DNA from: Mucilaginibacter xinganensis
GTDB taxonomy: Bacteria > Bacteroidota > Bacteroidia > Sphingobacteriales > Sphingobacteriaceae
Reading direction: 5' to 3'
DNA length: 64,000 nt
NCBI GenBank assembly: GCA_026225055.1
Contig: JAMFSA010000029.1
Location: 1-64,000, forward strand
Shown: positions 42,500-51,241 of the stretch, one piece after another
How the letters are laid out: the number at the start of each line of letters is the position of its first letter
Numbering within the stretch: position 1 is the first letter of the stretch
Notes under the pieces: model-generated
What the model was told of the DNA's origin: nothing
Database searches by the model: none
The model's input: only the letters and a program-made list of their open reading frames with translations
Translations under genes and position numbers: made by a program

Positions 42500-43078
42500 T
42501 TACTTTAAGAAATATGTCAAAAAAACAGCAATATTTAATGCTCCACTATTTTTAAGAGAATACTTTATGGATTTTAGCGCCTTTGTAAGATGAGCTTCAA
42601 CTGTTTTTTCGGAGATTGATAAATCGCGGGCTATTTCAGGAATGGTTTTCCCATTTTCCCGACTATATTTAAATACCAGTTTGCATTTTTCAGGTAAGGT
42701 ATCTACAACACCGCCGATATACTCTTTCAGAAAATTTGCATAAATCTTCTCTTCATCCAGATTATTGACACCTAGCGGTAAATTAGTGGCATCAACTTCA
42801 CTCCTTCTCTTCTCCCTGTTTAAATAAGTATATACCGAGTACTTTACAGCAACTGCCAGGTAATTGGGCAAGGAATCGATATTAACCGTATTGCGGCGAT
42901 CCCATAATTTGATTAAAACCTGTTGCACAATTTCCTGCGCAGTAGATTTATCTTTTGTTAAGTTATATGCTACCAAAAGCATTTTTCGCCAATAGCGATT
43001 ATAAATTTCAGTCATAGCGGCGGCATTCCCTACTTTTAGAGAATGTACAAGTTCCGTATCACTACTATTTTTAATCAT
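42500..43078 (-). CDS. ECF RNA polymerase sigma factor (FecI-like)
   Basis: A 192-residue ECF sigma factor. Region 2 (AAMTEIYNRYWRKMLLVAYN, ILIKLWDRRNTV) and region 4 with a helix-turn-helix (LPEKCKLVFKYSRENGKTIP, DLSISEKTVEAHLTKALK) are complete. The C-terminal tail is hydrophobic (NIAVFLTYFLK). It forms a cell-surface signalling unit with FecR and the STN-bearing SusC that follow. The gene starts a five-gene minus-strand locus. Confidence 0.92.
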   Translation of the reverse strand: MIKNSSDTELVHSLKVGNAAAMTEIYNRYWRKMLLVAYNLTKDKSTAQEIVQQVLIKLWDRRNTVNIDSLPNYLAVAVKYSVYTYLNREKRRSEVDATNLPLGVNNLDEEKIYANFLKEYIGGVVDTLPEKCKLVFKYSRENGKTIPEIARDLSISEKTVEAHLTKALKSIKYSLKNSGALNIAVFLTYFLK

Positions 43079-43481
43079 TTATTAAGAAAAGCGCCTCCTG
43101 TAAGATCAATGAAATAAAATTAAGATAATAATTTCTTAATATCATATGTATTTTACTAAAGCGTCTGCAAAAGCTTTCATTGTTAATTTCCAACTACAAT
43201 AATAGGGATTATTTTATAATCTACTAAATCTATAGGAATTATATTAATTAATAATTATACTATATCAACGCCAAAATATCACTTTGTAAACTGATTTAGA
43301 AGCCGATTTAAGATACAATAATAATGGACGACGAAACTTAGACTATATGGATAAAACCCGGTATAACATGACGGAATTGCACTAACCTCTAATTCGCAGT
43401 TTCGGCTGTTTTATACTCCCTACCAGTTTTTTGTTCCGATCAGATGATTAGCTTTGTCTGCTCAATTTTTTGGCGTATCCT
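43079..43481. other. Divergent AT-rich gap with small inverted repeats
   Basis: Between the sigma gene and an exporter. It holds TTAAGA-N8-TCTTAA (near 43121-43140) and GATTAT-TTT-ATAATC (near 43209-43223), both of which could be operators, and a -7 box at 43449. No gene is visible. A purine-rich AGGAGG on the minus strand lies about 17 bases before the sigma start codon. Confidence 0.5.
43449..43456 (+). promoter_or_regulatory. -7 box of the DHA2 exporter gene
   Basis: TAGCTTTG matches TAnnTTTG exactly. A T-run ending in TTG (43427-43433) lies 15 bp upstream, so the -33 spacing is short. Expected start near 43462, 20 nt before the ATG at 43482. Confidence 0.5.
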
Positions 43482-44843
43482 ATGAATTCACCTTCTTTCA
43501 GATGGGTTGTTTTGGCAACTAGCTTAGCCTTTGTTATGGCGCAACTGGACGTTTCTATTGTCAACCTGGCTTTGCCACAGATAGCCGGGGCCTACAAGGC
43601 CGGGATCAGCACCCTGCAATGGGTGGTAGATGCTTATACACTGGCTTTTGCTGTGCTGATGCTTTCTGCGGGCAGTATCAGTGACCGTCTGGGGTCTAAA
43701 CGTATTTTCCAGCTGGGCATGCTGATTTTTGGTCTGGCCTCTGCTGGCTGCGCCTTTGCTCCGGATGCCATATCGCTGATCATATTCCGGGTAGCACAGG
43801 GTATCGGGGCCGCCATGATGATACCCAGTTCGCTATCGCTCCTCAACAGGCATTTTGCCCACCAGCCCGAAACGCGCGCACGGGCCATAGGTTTATGGAC
43901 AGCGGCAGGCAGCGCGGCGATGGCGGCTGGTCCCACTATCGGCGGTGTGCTGATCGAGCTGGTCAATTGGCGCTTTATCTTTCTGATCAATATACCCATC
44001 TGTCTTGCGGGCTTTCTGATGAGTTTCAGGCTGGAAAACGAAAAGGTGAGCTCGGGCGAGAGTAAATTTGATTGGGCCGGACAGCTAAGCTGGACATTGG
44101 GAATTACGGCTTTAATCGCATCCATCATTGAAGGTCCAAAGCTGGGCTTTGGAAATCCGGTAGTTGCAGGGGGACTAGTGTTCAGCGTAGTAATGTTCAT
44201 TACTTTTCTTGCAGTTGAAAGGAAGGCGCATCACCCTGTACTCCCCTTTCATCTGTTTGATTCAGGGGCTTTCAATGCCTTACTGATGTTGGGAGCAGTT
44301 CTGAATGGTTGTTATTATGGCAGCGTATTTGTATTGAGCTTATACCTGCAAAAGGTATTGCACTACACTTCATTGAGTGCCGGGCTTGCCTTTATCCCGC
44401 TTACCGCCGGTTTTGTATTATCTAACGTCGCCAGCGCCCGGATCATCAGCCGTTACGGCACATGGAAACCGATCCTGTTTGGCTTGAGCTTGTTTGCACT
44501 GGGCTTTGCGGGCCTGTTTGTTGCGCATACCGATACCCCCTATTGGCAGCTCTTTTTACCTTTCCTGGTCATCTCAACAGGCATGGGGCTTGCTGTACCG
44601 GCCATGATAAACGGTGTACTGGCCAGCGTAGATAAACAACTTTCAGGAACAGCTTCAGCCGTGCTTACTACCTCCCGGCAAACCGCCGGTGCAATCGGAG
44701 TCGCGGTATTTGGTGCCATGGCTGCAGGAAATAGCAGCGCGATCTTACATGGTGTTTACCAGGCCTCTATCGTTTCAATTGCCATTACAATTATTGCACT
44801 TATCATCATTTACCGGTATTGGTTACAAACGAAGTTAAAGTAA
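43482..44843 (+). CDS. MFS transporter, DHA2 family
   Basis: An exporter of 453 residues from the ATG at 43482; a TTG at 43470 would add four. Motif A appears in GSISDRLGSKRIF, the LDVSIVNLALPQI motif of DHA2 proteins is in helix 1, and AAGPTIGGVLI fits motif C. It has 12 to 14 predicted helices and probably exports a drug or metabolite. A second, unrelated DHA2 exporter is encoded convergently 28 bp away. It is richer in GC than the flanking sigma locus, so its history may differ. Confidence 0.88.
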   Translation: MNSPSFRWVVLATSLAFVMAQLDVSIVNLALPQIAGAYKAGISTLQWVVDAYTLAFAVLMLSAGSISDRLGSKRIFQLGMLIFGLASAGCAFAPDAISLIIFRVAQGIGAAMMIPSSLSLLNRHFAHQPETRARAIGLWTAAGSAAMAAGPTIGGVLIELVNWRFIFLINIPICLAGFLMSFRLENEKVSSGESKFDWAGQLSWTLGITALIASIIEGPKLGFGNPVVAGGLVFSVVMFITFLAVERKAHHPVLPFHLFDSGAFNALLMLGAVLNGCYYGSVFVLSLYLQKVLHYTSLSAGLAFIPLTAGFVLSNVASARIISRYGTWKPILFGLSLFALGFAGLFVAHTDTPYWQLFLPFLVISTGMGLAVPAMINGVLASVDKQLSGTASAVLTTSRQTAGAIGVAVFGAMAAGNSSAILHGVYQASIVSIAITIIALIIIYRYWLQTKLK

Positions 44844-44871
44844 TTGGTCAACCATTTATGCCGCGGGCTCT

Positions 44872-46431
44872 TTAATGCGCGTCGGGCAGTTCCACCTTAC
44901 CAGTCTTTACTGCGGCCCTCTTTTTAATAGTTAAGATCACCAACGGTATACAGCAGGCATTTAAAATAGCCAGCAACAAAAAGGCATCCATGTAGCTCAG
45001 CAGGAAGGTTTGCCGCACTACCGTATTTTCCAGCGCGCCAAGTGAGGCTTGTACTGCCCGGAGATAAGTAGAACCGTGCGCTATAAAATTAGCCATATAA
45101 GATTGCCTGCGCAGAATGGTCAACGGATCAGAAGCAGTAATATGAGCTATTAATGAAGTACGGTTGGCCGCAGCACGCTGGGCAATATAGGTATTGATAA
45201 GGGCTATACCGAAAGAGCCTCCCATTTGCCGCATCATGTTATTTAAGGCGGCACCCTGCGGTATATCAGCAGGTTTAAGCTCAGAAACTGCCAGTGCAGT
45301 AAGCGGTACAATGAGCAGCGCAGCACCCAAACCACGGCATATCAATGGAATGAAAAAGTAAGCGCCTCCTGTTTCCAGGTTCGATCCCGACATCATATAA
45401 CCAAAGATGGCCGATAAGCCAAAACCCATAATAATAAGGTATTGAGGGCGGATACCGCTTTGCAGCATTTTACCCAGAAATGGCGAGATTATAGCTGCCA
45501 TAAGCGTGCCCGGCAGTAGCATACTCCCGGTTTGAAAGGCAGAATAACCGATGATCCGCTGCGCATATAATGGAAATACAAATACAGCGCTGAACAAACC
45601 AAAACCCAGCACAAAGGTCATGATAGCGGAAATAGACAAAGTGGTGCTTTTTAATACCCGCAGATTGATGACAGGGTGTTTGATCTTTAACTCCCACCAT
45701 ATGAGCACCGCTAATGACAAAACGGAGATTATTGTTAACAAAATGATATAACCCGCCGCGAACCAATCATCAGTTTCGCCCCTTTCAAGCACCACCTGCA
45801 ATGAACCAACACCTACTGCCAGTAAAAAGATGCCGAGCCAGTCAACACTTCGCCCGTCCTGGGAGGGTTTGCTGGGTTTAAGGTATATATATGAAAGCAG
45901 GGCAGCTAAAAGGCCAATAGGTATATTCACATAAAAGATCCATTGCCATGATAAGTTATCAACTATATAACCACCCATCACCGGGCCAATAGATGGGCCG
46001 ATGATAATGCCGAGGCTAAAAATACCGCTTGCTGTCGCCCGTTCCTTAATCGGGAAAGTTTCAAAAAGAATGGATTGCGAGGTGGAAAGCAAAGCGCCAC
46101 CGCCAATACCCTGAAAAAAGCGAAAGGCGACCAGTTCCCACAAATTATGTGAAAAACCACACATGGCCGAAGCCAGTGTAAATAAAAGAATAGACCCGAT
46201 GTAATATTGTTTCCGGCCAATCTTCTCGGCCAGGAAGCTGGTCATCGGAATGACAATAACATTGGCAATAGCATAAGAGGTGATCACCCAGGCAGTATCT
46301 TCAAGCGATGCACCCAGATTACCGCTCATGGTATTGATCGAAACATTAACGATCGTGGTATCGATCAGTTCGATGATAGTGGAGGTGATGATCGTAACAA
46401 CGATGATCCATTTTCTGAAACCGGTTTCCAT
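44872..46431 (-). CDS. EmrB/QacA-type MFS multidrug exporter (DHA2)
   Basis: A 14-helix exporter of 519 residues. LIDTTIVNVSINTMSG (motif D1-like), FLAEKIGRKQYYIG (motif A) and GPSIGPVMGGYIV (motif C, antiporter signature) identify the EmrB/QacA group. EmrB normally works with the membrane-fusion protein EmrA and an outer-membrane channel; neither is adjacent. It is divergent from the AraC regulator. A -7 box with two AraC-type repeats upstream suggests that this regulator activates it. Confidence 0.92.
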   Translation of the reverse strand: METGFRKWIIVVTIITSTIIELIDTTIVNVSINTMSGNLGASLEDTAWVITSYAIANVIVIPMTSFLAEKIGRKQYYIGSILLFTLASAMCGFSHNLWELVAFRFFQGIGGGALLSTSQSILFETFPIKERATASGIFSLGIIIGPSIGPVMGGYIVDNLSWQWIFYVNIPIGLLAALLSYIYLKPSKPSQDGRSVDWLGIFLLAVGVGSLQVVLERGETDDWFAAGYIILLTIISVLSLAVLIWWELKIKHPVINLRVLKSTTLSISAIMTFVLGFGLFSAVFVFPLYAQRIIGYSAFQTGSMLLPGTLMAAIISPFLGKMLQSGIRPQYLIIMGFGLSAIFGYMMSGSNLETGGAYFFIPLICRGLGAALLIVPLTALAVSELKPADIPQGAALNNMMRQMGGSFGIALINTYIAQRAAANRTSLIAHITASDPLTILRRQSYMANFIAHGSTYLRAVQASLGALENTVVRQTFLLSYMDAFLLLAILNACCIPLVILTIKKRAAVKTGKVELPDAH

Positions 46432-46435
46432 AAGG

Positions 46436-46501
46436 CAAAAGTAGCCGCATCTCCGGTGCCTCTGTTTATACTATTCAAACAGGAATTTATAACATTCAAA
46501 C
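46436..46501 (-). promoter_or_regulatory. Exporter promoter with AraC-type direct-repeat operator
   Basis: On the minus strand, TACTTTTG (46443-46436) is a perfect -7 box ending four bases before the ATG at 46431. Upstream lie two direct repeats: TTTATACTATTCAAAC (46465-46480) and TTTATAACATTCAAAC (46486-46501) as read on the plus strand, 14 of 16 identical, exactly 21 bp apart. The near repeat covers the -33 position. This is the expected layout for an AraC-family activator. Confidence 0.75.
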
Positions 46502-46560
46502 ATTCCCTGCTTTTATCATCATTAAATAGTCATATTCACTTATAATAATCAAACAAATAT

Positions 46561-46568
46561 TATCTTTG
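46561..46568 (+). promoter_or_regulatory. -7 box overlapping the AraC start
   Basis: TATCTTTG matches TAnnTTTG exactly, but its last three bases are the TTG start codon at 46566. If it is the promoter, translation must begin further on, for example at GTG 46572, or the box is a chance match. Confidence 0.35.
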
Positions 46569-47480
46569 AAAGTGGAATCTATAGAAACATTAGAAGAGTT
46601 TTACCGGCGCCATCCGGTCGATAACCAGTTGGTTTTTGCGGAGAATAATACCGGGCAAGGGCATTTTAACGTATTTGCCCGCAAACACTGTATACAAAGA
46701 ACGCCATTTAGCAGGCGCGATTTTTATAAGATAACGTTGATAATTGGTAACGGCAAGATGATTTATTCGGACAAACAGGTACCGATAGACCGACCTGCAC
46801 TCGTATTCTCCAGCCCCTCGGTCCCCTCTTCCTGGGAATCCGGTCCGGGTACGCAAACAGGCTGGTTCTGTCTGTTTACCCCGGCCTTTGCCAGCTCACC
46901 TGAACATAGCGGCGCACTGCAAGACTTCCCTTTATTTAAAGCGGGCGGCAATGCTGTTGTTTTTCTGGATCAGCCCCAACTAACCTTTTTAACATCAATA
47001 CTCAGCAAAATGATGGAGGAAATGGACTCTGATTATGCCGGCAAATACGACCTGTTGCGTAACTACCTGCGCATTATTATGCACGAAGCTTTAAAAATAG
47101 CACCGTTAAGCAATATTGAAACGCATACCAGCGCGGCCACCAGGATCACCGCGCATTTTTTGGAACTGCTGGAGAGACAATTCCCAATCGACTCGCCCGA
47201 ACAATTCCTGAAGCTAAAAACAGCCAATGATTTTGCGCAAAGCCTTGCGGTGCACACCAATCACCTGAACCGCTCTGTAAAGGAGATCACCGGAAAAACA
47301 ACTACGCAGCATATTTCCGGTCGAATCCTAAAAGAAGCCTATGCTTTACTCAAATATACAGACTGGACCGTAGCACAGGTAGCTAACGGCTTGGGATTTG
47401 AAGAGCCCGCTTATTTTACCAATTTTTATAAAAAGTATACCGGTTTGTCGCCTGCTATGGCCAGGGTCGCCGGTGCATGA
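46566..47480 (+). CDS. AraC-family transcriptional regulator
   Basis: A 304-residue regulator: N-terminal cupin-like ligand domain (about 25-170) and C-terminal double HTH (about 205-300; DFAQSLAVHTNHLNRSVKEI, then the second HTH VAQVANGLGFEEPAYFTNFY). There is no ATG in the first 60 codons; the start is TTG (46566) or GTG (46572). It is divergent from the EmrB-type exporter and probably binds the 21-bp-period repeats between them, sensing the exported compound. A short hairpin follows its stop codon. Confidence 0.88.
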   Translation: MKVESIETLEEFYRRHPVDNQLVFAENNTGQGHFNVFARKHCIQRTPFSRRDFYKITLIIGNGKMIYSDKQVPIDRPALVFSSPSVPSSWESGPGTQTGWFCLFTPAFASSPEHSGALQDFPLFKAGGNAVVFLDQPQLTFLTSILSKMMEEMDSDYAGKYDLLRNYLRIIMHEALKIAPLSNIETHTSAATRITAHFLELLERQFPIDSPEQFLKLKTANDFAQSLAVHTNHLNRSVKEITGKTTTQHISGRILKEAYALLKYTDWTVAQVANGLGFEEPAYFTNFYKKYTGLSPAMARVAGA

Positions 47481-47522
47481 TTGGTTATAGGGTAACATGT
47501 TAATAACTATGAATTTTCAACA

Positions 47523-47538
47523 ATAGCGATTTCGCTAT
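47523..47538. terminator. Short hairpin after the AraC gene
   Basis: ATAGCGA (47523-47529) pairs with TCGCTAT (47532-47538); an effective loop of four bases. T-rich sequence (TTTTGCCTTTTTGG) follows. Confidence 0.5.
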
Positions 47539-47574
47539 ACCTTTTGCCTTTTTGGATCGTATAAGCTGTTTTAT

Positions 47575-47832
47575 ATGATGCCATCAAACCCCATACCTGT
47601 TATAACGACCAACGCCGACCTGGTTAAAATTGTCTCGGGATATATAGCGCTCCAGGAAAGCAGGAATGTATTAAAGGGCAATTGTCCTTTTCACGCTGAT
47701 ACTTCGGCCTCTTTTATGGTTTCGCCCGCTAAAAACATCTTTAAATGTTTCGGCTGCGGAAAAGAAGGCGGCCCGGCCGAGTTTATGCTATTGATCGGCA
47801 GCAAATCTCCGGCGAACGCTCAGAAAATTTAA
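47575..47832 (+). CDS. Stand-alone CHC2-type zinc-finger protein
   Basis: An 85-residue protein made almost only of a DnaG-type CHC2 zinc finger. The ligands are Cys37, His40, Cys58 and Cys61 (NCPFHADTSASF, KCFGCGKEGG). In DNA primase this module binds single-stranded template. The protein stops after the finger, so it lacks the TOPRIM catalytic part. Similar short proteins occur in mobile elements and integrative plasmids. None is recognised here, so it may be a remnant or a small DNA-binding protein. ATG codons at 47575 and 47578 are both possible. Confidence 0.75.
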   Translation: MMPSNPIPVITTNADLVKIVSGYIALQESRNVLKGNCPFHADTSASFMVSPAKNIFKCFGCGKEGGPAEFMLLIGSKSPANAQKI

Positions 47833-47881
47833 TTTACGTAAGAAAGCGGGTAATTTATACTTTTGGCAAATATTTCCGACT

Positions 47882-48673
47882 GTGCTGAAACCAACCATCT
47901 GCCTTCTGTTTCCTTTATTATTAAAACTGGCTTCAACGGCGCAAATCATTAGTAACACCCCTATCCTAACTCACAAGCAAGTGCCCATCCTCTGCTACCA
48001 TCAAATTCGCAACTGGAAAGCAAAAGACCGGCAGATAGATAAAGATTACATCATTCCTCCCGCTGCCTTCAGGGCTCAGATGAAAATGCTGGCTGACAGC
48101 GGCTATCATACCATTTTGCCCGATGAACTTTATGATTATTTGATAACTGGTAAAACCTTGCCATCAAAACCCGTAATGATCACCTTTGACGATACAAATG
48201 AAGACCAGTACGCGGTGGCCCGGCCCGAACTGGCGAAATATCATTTTAAAGCTGTATATTTTATTGTTACCGGCCATATAGGCACACATAAATGGTATAT
48301 GGATCATGAGCAGATCAAACAATTATCAGATGAAGGAAATATGATCGGTTGCCATACCTTGAGCCACGGCAATTTTAAGAACTTAAAAGGAGCAGCATGG
48401 GAAACGGAAGTCAGTCTGCCCAAAAAACAACTGGAGGAAATCACCGGTAAGCCAGTAAACTATTTTGCCTTTCCTTACGGTTATTGGAATGTAAAGGGCC
48501 TGCCGGAACTTTACAAACGAGGCTTTAAGGCGGCTTTCCAACTGGATCAGCCTCGCGACCTTAAATATCCCATCATGACCATCCGCCGGATCGTAGCCTG
48601 CGGCTATTGGAATCCCGAGACGTTGGATCATCATATCAAGCATGACTTCGGCCACCCGTTAAAGCAACTGTAA
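47882..48673 (+). CDS. Polysaccharide deacetylase (NodB homology)
   Basis: A secreted carbohydrate esterase (CE4) of 263 residues that removes N-acetyl groups from chitin-like or peptidoglycan sugars. The start is GTG at 47882 with a signal peptide (LKPTICLLFPLLLKLASTAQ). Motif 1 reads TFDDTNEDQ instead of the usual TFDDG, motif 2 is the metal-binding HTLSH, and motif 3 is FPYGYWN. The first two aspartates and both histidines are present, so it should be active. It is downstream of the CHC2 gene by 49 bp. Confidence 0.85.
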   Translation: MLKPTICLLFPLLLKLASTAQIISNTPILTHKQVPILCYHQIRNWKAKDRQIDKDYIIPPAAFRAQMKMLADSGYHTILPDELYDYLITGKTLPSKPVMITFDDTNEDQYAVARPELAKYHFKAVYFIVTGHIGTHKWYMDHEQIKQLSDEGNMIGCHTLSHGNFKNLKGAAWETEVSLPKKQLEEITGKPVNYFAFPYGYWNVKGLPELYKRGFKAAFQLDQPRDLKYPIMTIRRIVACGYWNPETLDHHIKHDFGHPLKQL

Positions 48674-48823
48674 CTATTATTTAAGTTTCGTATCAATTCT
48701 TGTCGTCATGCCAGCCTTAAACATAAGTTTTATCTATTAACTATAGAATAAATCGATTATGATTATCCTCTTCAATAGTTTAATTTTATAATAATCACAT
48801 CAGCTTATTATTTATAAACTTAA

Positions 48824-51094
<2,271 letters not shown>

Positions 51095-51127
51095 TCATAC
51101 AGCCTGATATTTTAACAATAAGCATCT

Positions 51128-51162
51128 AATCATTAAGGCACCTACCCGGTGCCTTAATGATT
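51128..51162. terminator. Strong bidirectional terminator after katG
   Basis: A perfect 15-bp stem (51128-51142 with 51148-51162, core AAGGCACC/GGTGCCTT), loop TACCC. It separates katG from the convergent sialic-acid operon. Confidence 0.85.
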
Positions 51163-51164
51163 TA

Positions 51165-51241
51165 CCCCCCCCCGTATACTTTTGCATGTTTCCTGCGCTA
51201 TGAACAAAAAACTATCAAACAAATTCAACCCGGGAGGTTAG
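51165..51241 (+). other. C9 tract, -7 box and 13-codon open frame
   Basis: Nine C residues (51165-51173), then TACTTTTG (51177-51184), a perfect -7 box. Next is ATG at 51200 opening MNKKLSNKFNPGG with a stop at 51239-51241. The stop codon overlaps the stop of the convergent GH20 gene. It looks like a promoter and first codons of a gene cut off where the sialic-acid operon ends. Confidence 0.4.

Noticed and set aside
45470..45766. A 98-codon frame inside the EmrB-type exporter
   Set aside because: It is a same-strand out-of-frame shadow of the exporter, without a start context or recognisable domain.
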